From a virus: a stretch of 64,000 bases of DNA. The DNA lies in the IMG/VR virus record IMGVR_UViG_3300009159_000063, positions 1 to 64,000 of that record; one strand, 5' to 3'. Of the stretch, positions 28,741 through 36,868 are shown piece after piece; position 1 is the stretch's first letter, and each line of letters begins with the position of its first letter. The notes beneath the pieces were generated by a model, which saw nothing but the letters and a program-made list of their open reading frames with translations, made no database searches and was not told where the DNA came from. The position numbers and the translations under genes were made by a program.

Positions 28741-29271
28741 TTATACGTTTTTAGAATATTCGTCAAGTTTATTTTTTTCTGATTTAGTTAAAGAGTTAAT
28801 ACCATTATCTGTTATTTTATCTAATATCTCATCAACTGTAAGGATACAAATATCTTCATTTTTTTCCTTATAATCAACAGATGATAGATAATTTTTTATA
28901 AACTCCTCTTCGTTGAGTTCAATTTTAGGTAATTCAAAGATACCTTTATTACTTTTTCTTTTTTTCTTATTTGGATAAAGATCCATTAGGTGGTCTAAAT
29001 TTTGTTTCTCAATATTACTTGCAAAATTCCTTCCTTTTGGGATTAAGAAGTACGTAAAGTCATCAAAGTCTTTACTAACTAATTCCAAATAGATATTCAA
29101 TTCAGGAAATGACATTTCTGTTTCAAAATGGTAAACCGCGTTTGTATCACCAAAAACAAATTTAATTTCGTCTGATTTAACAATTGGACTTAATTCTTGA
29201 GCAATTCCTCCAACAAATTCGGTTTTGTTTTTTTTATCGTCACAACGGTAGATAAATAAGATATATTTCAT
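28741..29271 (-). CDS. Hypothetical protein with DUF6576-like tail (176 aa)
   Basis: Start at MKYILFIYRCDDKKNK (ATG 29271). N-terminal alpha/beta, then basic linker KKKRKSNK. The tail TVDEILDKITDNGINSLTKSEKNKL (shortened here) matches the 'ILDKI..G..SLT..E...L' pattern found at the end of Bacteroidetes rhomboid and related proteins (DUF6576). No protease core is present. First gene of the sigma-factor unit (2 nt before the sigma start codon). Confidence 0.6.
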   Translation of the reverse strand: MKYILFIYRCDDKKNKTEFVGGIAQELSPIVKSDEIKFVFGDTNAVYHFETEMSFPELNIYLELVSKDFDDFTYFLIPKGRNFASNIEKQNLDHLMDLYPNKKKRKSNKGIFELPKIELNEEEFIKNYLSSVDYKEKNEDICILTVDEILDKITDNGINSLTKSEKNKLDEYSKNV

Positions 29272-29319
29272 TTTTATAATTTTCGTAAGAATTAAAACAA
29301 CTATACTGTTATTGTTGTA

Positions 29320-29327
29320 CAAATATA
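29320..29327 (-). promoter_or_regulatory. Host-type -7 box TATATTTG of sigma unit
   Basis: Exact TAnnTTTG, 48 nt before the ATG at 29271. No clear TTTG at -33, so it is rated below the four full matches. It is placed to drive the sigma gene early. Confidence 0.5.
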
Positions 29328-29376
29328 GTTGTTTTTTTTTGATTTACAGAATTTTTAATGAATAAATATTTTTTAA

Positions 29377-31752
29377 TTATTTTGATAGTCTTGAGACATT
29401 ATTTTGTTTGGATATCTTAACCGTTGAGTCTGCCCATTGATTAACCAAAGGATTGTGCGAAATAAGGAATATCTTATCAAAATATGTCTTAATTTTGATG
29501 AAAAATTCGGAAACCATTTCTAAATTATCGTTAGATATTTTACCAAATACCTCATCAAAGACAACAACATTTGGTTTTGGTAACGAACAAACCTTACTTA
29601 ATACCGATCTTAACGCTAACGAAGCAATTGTTTTTTCGTAACCTGAACCTGAAACCATCAATTTTTCAATACCAGTTCCATTATCAACCATAATAAATTC
29701 AACCTCACTTTTATCATTAATTCTCACCTCCAATTTAAAATATGAACTATCTTCCATTAATCTTTGTAATTCAGAATTAATTAGTGGCATCATAGTTTTC
29801 ATTATTGATTTTGATACCCCATTTTTTCCGTAAGATTCAAGATACATTTTATAAATTTTATCTTTTTCGTCCTCTTCTTTTATTTTAACGATTAATTTTT
29901 TATTATGTTCTATTTTTTCTTCATTTGTTTTTATATTGTATTCACAGTTAGATATTTCAGTGTTCTTATTCTTTTTTAATCTATCTAATTCCTCTAAACG
30001 AAGATCTGCCTTTATTAATTGACCGTCTATTTGGGTATTTAATTTGATCTTGTCTTGTACTTCGGACCATCTTTTTAATTTATCATTTAAACCATTAATC
30101 TTAAGGTCACAACTTTCCACACTTAAATCATATTTTTCTTTGATTAATTTGTTTTTTTCATACTCATCAAATTCTTTTTTAAGTCTAACAAATGTTTGTT
30201 CTGTGCCGGTTAAAACCTGCATTATGGTATAAATTTGGTCTTTTTGCATGATATAACCATCAAGTTCGGCAATTTTAGATTGTGTGATTGAGGCCATCAT
30301 TAAGTCAATTCCACAGTGTTCACATTTGATTCCACCGTCAACAGAACTCTTTAATTCTTCAATTGATTTAATCTTACTTTCAACCTCAACCATTTGTTTA
30401 AATGATTTGTTGTATTCATCTTTAACTTTATCGTGATCATCCTCATAATAAAACGAAGATGGTTCAATAACTTTAAGTTCGGTTAACTTAACTAAGAATT
30501 CTTCTTTTTCTTTTTTTAACTTAACAACCTCGTCTTGAGTTTTATCAGGGTTCATCAGAGCAATTTCTTTATCAATGTCGTTATGTTTTTTCTTTAACAT
30601 ATCGTCACGATATTCTTTACCTTTGGATATCTTATCTTCGATGTCCTCTAGTTCTTTTTTGTTTTCCTCAATCTGATCATTGTATTCAACAATTTTAGTC
30701 GCATAAGTTTCTATATCCGTTTTTAATTGTTCAGAACTATACAAATTTGATAGTTTTGATTTTCCAAACGAACTATATATTTCTTTCGCGACCTCCTCTT
30801 TCCTTTTTAAAAACTCAAGACCCATAAATCTTGATAGGACTTGCCCTCTTGCAGTTGGTTTTGACTCCAACAACTCTTCAAGATTTGTCGAAGTTGTAAG
30901 TATTGTCATTAAAAAATCTTCTTTTGTTCCAATAGAATTTTTAATGAAAGCTTCGGTTTCTCTTCTTTGTTCACCAGTAAAATTTTGTAAACTACCGTCG
31001 GAAAGTTTTTTAAAGAAATCTAATTCTGTTTTTACATTCCAATCACCTTTTTTTGATTTCTTTCTTTCAATTTTTCTTAAGATTATATAATCTTCACCAT
31101 CAATTGTGATTTCACCTTTAACAACTACCGAGTCTTTATCGGTAAATCGATTAAAGATTTCTTCGGCCTTGGTTGTTTTTGTTGTCTCATTAAAGAATAA
31201 GAACATTAATAAGTCCACAGACAAAACTGTTTTCCCTCCAAAATTTGGTGGGTCGGACTCAACAACAATTAATCCATTTAAAGTATCAAAATTTAATTTT
31301 TGATTTTCACCATAGGATAGAAAATTTGAGAACTCAATATTTCTAATGTACCATTTTTTAAATTGGGTTACATCAACGTCACCTTCTTCCATTTTATGTT
31401 CTACAGTTCTGTTTAGATCTAATATTTGGTCTAAGTTTTTATCATAACCTTTAGATTGTAAAAAATTTTTCAAAAGATCTATTTGATAATTACTATCAGT
31501 GATATTAACAGACACATCAACTGTTTGCATTGTTTCTTGATCTACGTTTTTAACTTTTGTTAATACGTTGACGTTTGTTGTATTATATTTTTTTTGAAAA
31601 TAGTATTTAACACTTTTAATTTTATCTTGAGTAAAATTTTCTTGTAAGTCCTCCCAAACAACTTGTATTGTTGGGTTTTCAAACTTAGTAAAGTCTAAAT
31701 CTTTTATCATAATTTTGTAGTTGTATATTTTTGGTGGATTAAAGAGATCCAT
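29377..31752 (-). CDS. SbcC/Rad50-like recombination nuclease subunit (T4 gp46-like)
   Basis: 791 residues. A lead section of about 145 residues (not seen in the usual family start) precedes the ATPase. The ATPase opens with SNFLSYGENQKLNFDTLNG, and the P-loop-like PPNFGGKTVLS (about 167-177) lacks the first Gly of the usual GxxGxGKS/T. Two long coiled coils flank a zinc hook KCEHCG (about 476-481). A signature SGSGYEKTIASLALRS (about 700-715) and Walker B VVVFDEVFG (about 733-741) close the ATPase. It works with the SbcD-like nuclease at 33054 to process DNA ends in recombination-dependent replication. Three small genes lie between the two. Confidence 0.9.
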   Translation of the reverse strand: MDLFNPPKIYNYKIMIKDLDFTKFENPTIQVVWEDLQENFTQDKIKSVKYYFQKKYNTTNVNVLTKVKNVDQETMQTVDVSVNITDSNYQIDLLKNFLQSKGYDKNLDQILDLNRTVEHKMEEGDVDVTQFKKWYIRNIEFSNFLSYGENQKLNFDTLNGLIVVESDPPNFGGKTVLSVDLLMFLFFNETTKTTKAEEIFNRFTDKDSVVVKGEITIDGEDYIILRKIERKKSKKGDWNVKTELDFFKKLSDGSLQNFTGEQRRETEAFIKNSIGTKEDFLMTILTTSTNLEELLESKPTARGQVLSRFMGLEFLKRKEEVAKEIYSSFGKSKLSNLYSSEQLKTDIETYATKIVEYNDQIEENKKELEDIEDKISKGKEYRDDMLKKKHNDIDKEIALMNPDKTQDEVVKLKKEKEEFLVKLTELKVIEPSSFYYEDDHDKVKDEYNKSFKQMVEVESKIKSIEELKSSVDGGIKCEHCGIDLMMASITQSKIAELDGYIMQKDQIYTIMQVLTGTEQTFVRLKKEFDEYEKNKLIKEKYDLSVESCDLKINGLNDKLKRWSEVQDKIKLNTQIDGQLIKADLRLEELDRLKKNKNTEISNCEYNIKTNEEKIEHNKKLIVKIKEEDEKDKIYKMYLESYGKNGVSKSIMKTMMPLINSELQRLMEDSSYFKLEVRINDKSEVEFIMVDNGTGIEKLMVSGSGYEKTIASLALRSVLSKVCSLPKPNVVVFDEVFGKISNDNLEMVSEFFIKIKTYFDKIFLISHNPLVNQWADSTVKISKQNNVSRLSK

Positions 31753-31755
31753 TTA

Positions 31756-31989
31756 TTATTTGTCTTCTTCCTTATTTTCTTCATTAATTTCAGGAGTATC
31801 TTGATCAACAACATTAAAAGTTAATGGTTGTCCCGATAAACTAACGTCAACCCCATTATTTTCTTGTAATCTTTCTATTTGTTGTTTCATTAAGATATCA
31901 AATGCTTTTTGCATTCCTGATTTTTGTTCTTTTACTTTTGCATTTCTTTTTGCAACCTTTGCTCTGTGTTCTTTATCTTTTTTTCCCAT
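31756..31989 (-). CDS. Small basic/acidic protein (77 aa)
   Basis: Lys/Arg-rich first half (MGKKDKEHRAKVAKRNAKVKEQ) and an acidic tail (EINEENKEEDK). Lies between the gp46- and gp47-like genes in an operon; 3 nt before the SbcC-like start. DNA-binding chaperone-like composition, but no domain. Function unknown. Confidence 0.65.
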   Translation of the reverse strand: MGKKDKEHRAKVAKRNAKVKEQKSGMQKAFDILMKQQIERLQENNGVDVSLSGQPLTFNVVDQDTPEINEENKEEDK

Positions 31990-32001
31990 TTTATTTATTA
32001 T

Positions 32002-32403
32002 TTAATCGTTTAAAATTTGTTCTTCAGTTTCTGTTGTTTCTTCAACATATTGATTTTGTTTCATTGGTCTGTTTTCTTCAAACCATTCAATTATAGAATT
32101 TATTGCCCACACAAAACCTGCGGATAATATCCCATCAAAAAATACCGATAAATATTTATTAAGTCCAATGAAACAAGTGTTCGGAGAAAAGTACGCCAAG
32201 GACAGGAAGAACCCTACCCAAGTAGATGTACATAAAACACAAGATATTAATTCAGATAAAAATTTACCAAAGTGATTAAAGGGAGCATATTTATTATTTC
32301 CCCATTTATGGATTGAGTTTCTTAATCCGTTAAATATTGACCCATAAACTAAAATGTTTGTCATACCATAGGCAACCATTGCCCAAATTACTAATTCTAT
32401 CAT
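32002..32403 (-). CDS. Membrane protein with LCTSTW segment (133 aa)
   Basis: Hydrophobic segments at about 3-22, 48-72 and 88-105. The stretch LISCVLCTSTWVGFFLSL recalls the 'CPxCTGFWVG' signature of DUF1360 membrane proteins of phages and bacteria. Tail is acidic (EETTETEEQ). Overlaps the next upstream gene by 4 nt. Role within a recombination operon unknown. Confidence 0.6.
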   Translation of the reverse strand: MIELVIWAMVAYGMTNILVYGSIFNGLRNSIHKWGNNKYAPFNHFGKFLSELISCVLCTSTWVGFFLSLAYFSPNTCFIGLNKYLSVFFDGILSAGFVWAINSIIEWFEENRPMKQNQYVEETTETEEQILND

Positions 32404-33050
32404 AATATATCTTTTAAGTTTGATCCTTTCATAAAAAATGCGTTCATCGCATTATTGTTAGGTTCTTTGTTTATTTTTTCTAACTCTTCTATTTTTTTAT
32501 TTTTTTCTGAAATCTCTTTTCTTAATTTCTGTAGTGTCTCTTGAAGTAACTTTACTTGGTCGTCATCTTTTTTAATGTCTAAATTACGTCTAAGTTCGTC
32601 TAACTCTTTATCCTTTTTAGACATCTCATAATGGAAAATATTTTCTATTTCTTCCGTCTTAGTGGAAAATATTTGTCTTTCTTTATCTAATTCTTCATCC
32701 TTTTTAGACATTTCTTCTTCCAACTGTTGTATTTTTAACAACAGTTCATTTTCACCTGTTTTGTCACTAATGTATTCTATTTTTGTGACAATTTTCTCAA
32801 CTTCTTTAATAACTTCAACAGGTACTTCCACCCGTATTTCACGGATTACCTCAATTTCTACCTGTTTTTCACCAACAATACCCGTTTTTAAGTCTTTTTC
32901 ACCTTCATTAAGTGTTTTACCCAAAAGCCCATAAACTTCAACATCTAACCCTTTTTTTATTGTTTTAATAATAAAACCGTTTACGTCGGTTATATCATTT
33001 AATCTACAATAATTCCAAACTTTGTCTTTTAAGTCTTTTGGTAATTCCAT
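32400..33050 (-). CDS. RHH-like N-terminus plus coiled-coil protein (216 aa)
   Basis: The first 42 residues (LPKDLKDKVWNYCRLNDITD...FIIKTIKKGLDVE) look like a short ribbon-helix-helix-type segment that recurs in large T4-like phages near recombination genes. The rest is coiled coil (about 70-205) with repeated SKKDEELDKER/SKKDKELDELR units. It lies between SbcC- and SbcD-like genes, 3 nt from the latter's stop. May bind DNA and link to the recombination complex; not proven. Confidence 0.65.
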   Translation of the reverse strand: MELPKDLKDKVWNYCRLNDITDVNGFIIKTIKKGLDVEVYGLLGKTLNEGEKDLKTGIVGEKQVEIEVIREIRVEVPVEVIKEVEKIVTKIEYISDKTGENELLLKIQQLEEEMSKKDEELDKERQIFSTKTEEIENIFHYEMSKKDKELDELRRNLDIKKDDDQVKLLQETLQKLRKEISEKNKKIEELEKINKEPNNNAMNAFFMKGSNLKDIL

Positions 33051-33053
33051 TAA

Positions 33054-33833
33054 TTAAAAATTTTGTATTTTTTCCGTTCCTTTTTCAATATCTTCAAATG
33101 ACTTCATTGAGAATTTTAAAAAAGGTTTTGGGTTAAATAAGTCTCTATAAGTATAGTCGTTTGTTTCAACATTATAAACACCATAACCATGTCTACCGAT
33201 ACTTTCACCAATATTGTTTTGTATTGTTGATCCAATCATATAACCTTTACCTGTCTTAAACTTAAATTCCGCTCTTTTGTGAATATCTCCACATAAAACA
33301 ACATCAAGTCCATCAAACTTTTCAACATCATACGCCTCTTCCCCAAATTCGAAACCTAAATCAGTTTTAAGTCCTGATATTGGTCCATGGAATAATCCAA
33401 CCTTAATTCCAGTTGCAACATTTAAATCAGGTGGTATGTTTCCTTGATATTGAGAATAGACACACCAACTTATATTTTCATCCTCATACACACCCCTATC
33501 TCTGTAATAAAATATATTTGGGTTGTTTAGTGAATTAATTACGGGTGAAAGTGCGTCTAATCTTTCTGTATTATTAACTAAGAAATCGTGATTACCTGGT
33601 ATTATAATTGTTGGTGCAATGTATGAACATTCTTTTAATATCCAAGAAACCATTTCAATAAGCTCAGGTGTCATTTGATTTTTAGAGTGTACTAAATCTC
33701 CCGTAAATACAATTCTATCAGGTTCAAGTTCTCTCCATTGATTAATAGCCTCTTCTAAAATTGATTTATATAAGTCGTGATCTTTAAATAATCTTATATG
33801 TAAATCAGAAAAATGTATAATAGTTTTTATCAT
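33054..33833 (-). CDS. SbcD/Mre11-like nuclease (T4 gp47-like)
   Basis: The start is the ATG at 33833 (MIKTIIHFSDLHI); a TTG two codons upstream also gives an open frame. Metallophosphoesterase motifs: SDLHI (9-13), GDLV (about 46-49), GNHDF (about 82-86), LFHG (about 151-154) and GDIH (about 185-188). With the SbcC-like ATPase it resects DNA ends; in T4 gp46/47 is needed for recombination-dependent replication and host DNA breakdown. 260 residues, shorter than T4 gp47 (339). Confidence 0.9.
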   Translation of the reverse strand: MIKTIIHFSDLHIRLFKDHDLYKSILEEAINQWRELEPDRIVFTGDLVHSKNQMTPELIEMVSWILKECSYIAPTIIIPGNHDFLVNNTERLDALSPVINSLNNPNIFYYRDRGVYEDENISWCVYSQYQGNIPPDLNVATGIKVGLFHGPISGLKTDLGFEFGEEAYDVEKFDGLDVVLCGDIHKRAEFKFKTGKGYMIGSTIQNNIGESIGRHGYGVYNVETNDYTYRDLFNPKPFLKFSMKSFEDIEKGTEKIQNF

Positions 33834-33873
33834 ACACAAAATATAAACTATTTTAAATTAATTGTCAATCAAC

Positions 33874-33901
33874 AAAAAACCCACCTTTTTGGGGTGGGTT
33901 T
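33874..33901 (-). terminator. Rho-independent terminator
   Basis: AAACCCACC pairs with GGTGGGTTT (33877-33885 with 33893-33901); T-run on the minus strand. It ends the transcript of the gene at 33922 and separates it from the recombination operon. Confidence 0.85.
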
Positions 33902-33921
33902 AATAATTCTTTTACTAAAAA

Positions 33922-34278
33922 TTAAAATCCTTCATAAAGTCTTAAAATATTTGTTCCGTCCCCTTCTTCAATATAAAAAGATTCTTCTTCTGTTACACAT
34001 GTATCTTCACAAACACATCCTTTTACATCATAACTTCCTGCCTTATCTTCGGGAGTTTTAGTGAATTTATATAATTTTTTTCCATTTTCTTCACCTGAAG
34101 GAGTTAAAAATGATATTGACTCGGAAGATAAAGTATTTAAATTACCATCACAAGATTGCCATTTTATGTCTGTAGGTAGAGTATTTTCAAATAAATAAAA
34201 TTTAGATGTTGCCTTTTTATGCATTTCAAGAATTCTATTTTTTTCATTGTTTGTTAAACTTGATAGTATGTTTTTCAT
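33922..34278 (-). CDS. Leader-bearing Cys-containing protein (118 aa)
   Basis: N-terminus MKNILSSLTNNEKNRILEMHKKA with ILE and then LFE (about 31) is one of the leader type. After residue 35 a small domain has four Cys: one in WQSCDGN (about 42) and three in VKGCVCEDTCV (about 87-92). It may bind metal or form disulfides. A TATTTAT box lies 15 nt upstream. Single-gene unit with its own terminator. Function unknown. Confidence 0.65.
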   Translation of the reverse strand: MKNILSSLTNNEKNRILEMHKKATSKFYLFENTLPTDIKWQSCDGNLNTLSSESISFLTPSGEENGKKLYKFTKTPEDKAGSYDVKGCVCEDTCVTEEESFYIEEGDGTNILRLYEGF

Positions 34279-34293
34279 AATTTTAATTTACTA

Positions 34294-34300
34294 ATAAATA
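34294..34300 (-). promoter_or_regulatory. TATTTAT box
   Basis: Coding-strand TATTTAT, 15 nt before the ATG at 34278. Confidence 0.45.
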
Positions 34301-34322
34301 CCTTAATACTTTAAAAAATTAA

Positions 34323-34562
34323 TCACATAATAATTTTTGGTGGTGAACCTAAATCATCATAACCATCTTCTTTAAAAGGGTTATGTGGTATTGGTATTTG
34401 AATTGGAGAGACCATTGTTCTTGGGTTAGGAAAAAATGGATCGTTATTATTAACTTTTTTCATTTTTTCTTTAATACTTTCAATATCAACCTCTTTAATT
34501 GTCGTCCAATCTCTGTTGGTCATAAAACCATCTAACCAAACGTAAAATTCTTTGTGTGTCAT
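34323..34562 (-). CDS. Small hypothetical protein (79 aa)
   Basis: MTHKEFYVWLDGFMTNRDWTTI start with a compact helix-rich N-terminus; then Pro-rich (NPRTMVSPIQIPIPHNPF). A TLDGFM/N-type segment recurs in small phage proteins of this kind. Coupled to the gene upstream by an ATGA overlap (34559-34562). Function unknown. Confidence 0.65.
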   Translation of the reverse strand: MTHKEFYVWLDGFMTNRDWTTIKEVDIESIKEKMKKVNNNDPFFPNPRTMVSPIQIPIPHNPFKEDGYDDLGSPPKIIM

Positions 34563-34705
34563 ACCAATTCTCTATTATAAAGGTTTACTAATATAAGTCT
34601 AGCAAATCTAAATTCCCTAACTCTATTTAAGTTTAATCCATAAGACAAATCCACACTTTTAAGGTGTGGGTATGCCTCATTTATTGTCATTTTCCCTATT
34701 TCCAT
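34559..34705 (-). CDS. Small hypothetical protein (48 aa)
   Basis: 48-codon ORF filling the gap between two genes, sharing 1 nt with the stop of the upstream gene and overlapping the next ATG by 4 nt. Sequence MEIGKMTINEAYPHLKSVDL, ending in a basic/hydrophobic helix. Helix-turn-helix-like pattern is possible (TINEAYPHLKSV). Translational coupling supports it as a real gene. Confidence 0.6.
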   Translation of the reverse strand: MEIGKMTINEAYPHLKSVDLSYGLNLNRVREFRFARLILVNLYNRELV

Positions 34706-34917
34706 TATTCAAAAATTAAAAATTCTTCATTTACGAATCCACAACTATCACACATATAGGTTGGGAACGGTACAATGGTATCCTCTGGGGTTCCTGTCAA
34801 TAACTTAGGTACTTTTTTTATCATCGTAACTTCTTTGAAGAATTTAGATTCACATTTTTCGCATTTAATTGTTTCTTGTTTTTTAAGATCAATTCTTGGT
34901 TTAATAATATCGTCCAT
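34705..34917 (-). CDS. Zinc-ribbon protein (70 aa)
   Basis: CEKCESKFF (about 19-27) and MCDSCGFVN (about 54-62) form two CxxC knuckles 35 residues apart, a small zinc ribbon. The linker TMIKKVPKLLTGTPEDTIVPFPT recurs in a conserved family of large T4-like phages with no assigned role. Coupled to the flanking small genes by 1-nt overlaps. Confidence 0.75.
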   Translation of the reverse strand: MDDIIKPRIDLKKQETIKCEKCESKFFKEVTMIKKVPKLLTGTPEDTIVPFPTYMCDSCGFVNEEFLIFE

Positions 34918-35006
34918 TATTTTATAATATAATTTATGTTTATTTTAAATTTTGGGTAGTCCCAACTAGTGTTGGTATACCAAATAGGTGTGATTGTACT
35001 TTCCAT
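34917..35006 (-). CDS. Micro-ORF, translationally coupled (29 aa)
   Basis: 29 codons, MESTITPIWYTNTSWDYPKF...; its stop TAATG shares a base with the next ATG, the same coupling seen in the next two genes. The start lies 22 nt after the nuclease gene. Too short to judge by sequence; included because of the overlaps. Confidence 0.35.
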   Translation of the reverse strand: MESTITPIWYTNTSWDYPKFKININYIIK

Positions 35007-35028
35007 GGTAAAAATATAGTTTTTTATT

Positions 35029-35883
35029 TTATTTTTTCAAGTATTTGGTCATATCCATTTCAAGGATTGTTTTAATTGTTTTTCTTGAGACTCTGTACTC
35101 AACGTACTCTCTTTCGTCCGTTAATCTTACGACTATACAACCCATTAATTGTATGTCTTCATACTTAGACCCTTCTAACATTTTTAAAAGTAGTTTACCG
35201 TAGAATGGTAACTGAGTATTATAATGTCCGAGAGCGTTATTTGGTAAGTCCTCAAATGGTTTTCTCATTGGTTTTGTGTATTTGTTGGTAACAAAGTTTT
35301 TTTCCTTATTTGTTTTCCAATCTGTTATTAAAATACCAAGTTTACCATTAACCCCAATAACCAACCAAACCTTATCAGGTTGTCCCGTATATCCTAATTC
35401 AGGATGTCCCAAAACAATTTCAGTGTCCAATAAAATACAACCTCTTTCTTTGATTAAATCAATGTATCGTTTACCGGCAACTATCATCGAGTCTCCTTTG
35501 ACTATCTGTTCGGCATCACACTCAAATATTGGTTGTCTTATTTCTTTTTCAATACCAAATTCTTTTAATGTATGAGTTTCAAGTATGTAGTGAACACGAG
35601 ATCCCATATTTGTTGAGTATGTTCCGGCGTCTGACCATTCTTTTAATAAACGTTCTTTTTCGTCAGGATTACCACCTGATTTATATTCCGCAATTCCTTC
35701 TGAATCAAATTCCTCATAAAACAATTTCATTAATTTTGAAACTGAGGGAAATTTAGAAGTTAGATTACCCTCAAGGTCAATCATTGTGTACTTGTGAGAT
35801 TCTTCCTCAAAAGTTAATTGTAATTCTTTTTGTTTTTCTGAAATAATTTGTCTTATTTCTTCTGCTATTAATAATAAATCCAT
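35029..35883 (-). CDS. PD-(D/E)xK nuclease, RecB/Cas4-like exonuclease
   Basis: 284 residues. The nuclease core is ELGYTGQPDKVW (about 158-169, the GxxD part) and ILITDWKTNKE (about 182-192, the D-x-K motif with following N). Upstream lies HYILETH (about 104-110). This order matches RecB-type and Cas4-like exonucleases. Probably processes DNA ends in replication or host DNA degradation. Lies directly after the primase gene (1-nt overlap). No Fe-S Cys cluster as in true Cas4 is seen. Confidence 0.8.
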   Translation of the reverse strand: MDLLLIAEEIRQIISEKQKELQLTFEEESHKYTMIDLEGNLTSKFPSVSKLMKLFYEEFDSEGIAEYKSGGNPDEKERLLKEWSDAGTYSTNMGSRVHYILETHTLKEFGIEKEIRQPIFECDAEQIVKGDSMIVAGKRYIDLIKERGCILLDTEIVLGHPELGYTGQPDKVWLVIGVNGKLGILITDWKTNKEKNFVTNKYTKPMRKPFEDLPNNALGHYNTQLPFYGKLLLKMLEGSKYEDIQLMGCIVVRLTDEREYVEYRVSRKTIKTILEMDMTKYLKK

Positions 35884-36782
35884 TAATCTCTTATTTCTAT
35901 AAAGTATTCATTTATATTACCTCTCAAATCACATACGTCTTGATCTTTAGGTAATTTTACTATTTTTATTTTTTCATATAATTCTCCACCATTTAATTCG
36001 TGGTAAAGTTTAATTGCATTATTCCATGCGTCCCCATCCAACGCAATTATCACATTTCCTTTTGCGTTATTATAAACTTTATCAAATAACATTTCTGACA
36101 TATGTTTACCCAACATTGGTATTGAGTTCTCTAAGAAAAATCCATCGAATACTCCCTCAACCAAATAAATGTCTTTTTTCCAATCTATTAGTTTTTCATT
36201 AAAGATTATTTTGTCTTTCTCAGCTTCTGGGTTTTTATATTTAAATTTAGTATGTGGGTCCCAACTACGGGCAACATAATAATTTAATTCTCCTTTTTTA
36301 TCGTACGATGGAACAACTATTCTACCAACATGACTTCCCTTATCACAAAAACCAATACCATATTTTTCAATAATATCATCTGTTATTCCACGACTTTGTA
36401 AATAATTATAAGCCTGTCTTCTAACAGGATAAATTTTATGAGAGTCTTTAAATAACGTAAAACTTTCAGGTAACTTTAATTTTTTGTATTTTTTTTCTTT
36501 TACGGGTACGGTTTCTGGTTTTAAAATATAATATAACTTTTTTTGTTTTTTATTACCAAATTTGTCAAATAACTTACCCAAAGATCCGTGAGTATTCTCA
36601 ATATCACCACAAGACCAACACTTATAAACATTACTTATGTAATTTATTTCCAAATTATGTTTATTTCTACCTTCATCGCAAACGGGACAATTGAAGGATA
36701 TTTGACCTCTGTTGTCATAATGCAACCCGTGGTCTCCCAAAATTTCTTCTAATAATTCAACTAAAGCCTCATTTTCTTCCAT
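35883..36782 (-). CDS. DNA primase (DnaG-type, zinc finger plus TOPRIM)
   Basis: 299 residues. An N-terminal CHC2-like zinc finger with Cys at 32, 35, 55 and 58 (CPVC...CWSC) is followed by an RNA-polymerase-like region. The TOPRIM domain has IYLVEGVFDG (about 205-214) with the conserved Glu and ALDGDAWNN (about 246-254) with the DxD. It makes RNA primers for lagging-strand synthesis. 299 aa is short; in T4 the primase gp61 is 342 aa. No helicase is seen in the window. Shares 1 nt with the downstream nuclease. Confidence 0.9.
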   Translation of the reverse strand: MEENEALVELLEEILGDHGLHYDNRGQISFNCPVCDEGRNKHNLEINYISNVYKCWSCGDIENTHGSLGKLFDKFGNKKQKKLYYILKPETVPVKEKKYKKLKLPESFTLFKDSHKIYPVRRQAYNYLQSRGITDDIIEKYGIGFCDKGSHVGRIVVPSYDKKGELNYYVARSWDPHTKFKYKNPEAEKDKIIFNEKLIDWKKDIYLVEGVFDGFFLENSIPMLGKHMSEMLFDKVYNNAKGNVIIALDGDAWNNAIKLYHELNGGELYEKIKIVKLPKDQDVCDLRGNINEYFIEIRD

Positions 36783-36842
36783 TACCTAAAATATAGTCCA
36801 AATAATTAAGTTAATCAACTTCACAAGTTTTTTCAATTTTCT

Positions 36843-36868
36843 ATATTTATTATAGATAATATATTTAT
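36843..36868 (+). promoter_or_regulatory. Two ATATTTAT boxes before plus-strand fibre genes
   Basis: Exact octamers at 36843-36850 and 36861-36868. The second overlaps the ATG at 36867; the first leaves 16 nt. Confidence 0.5.
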
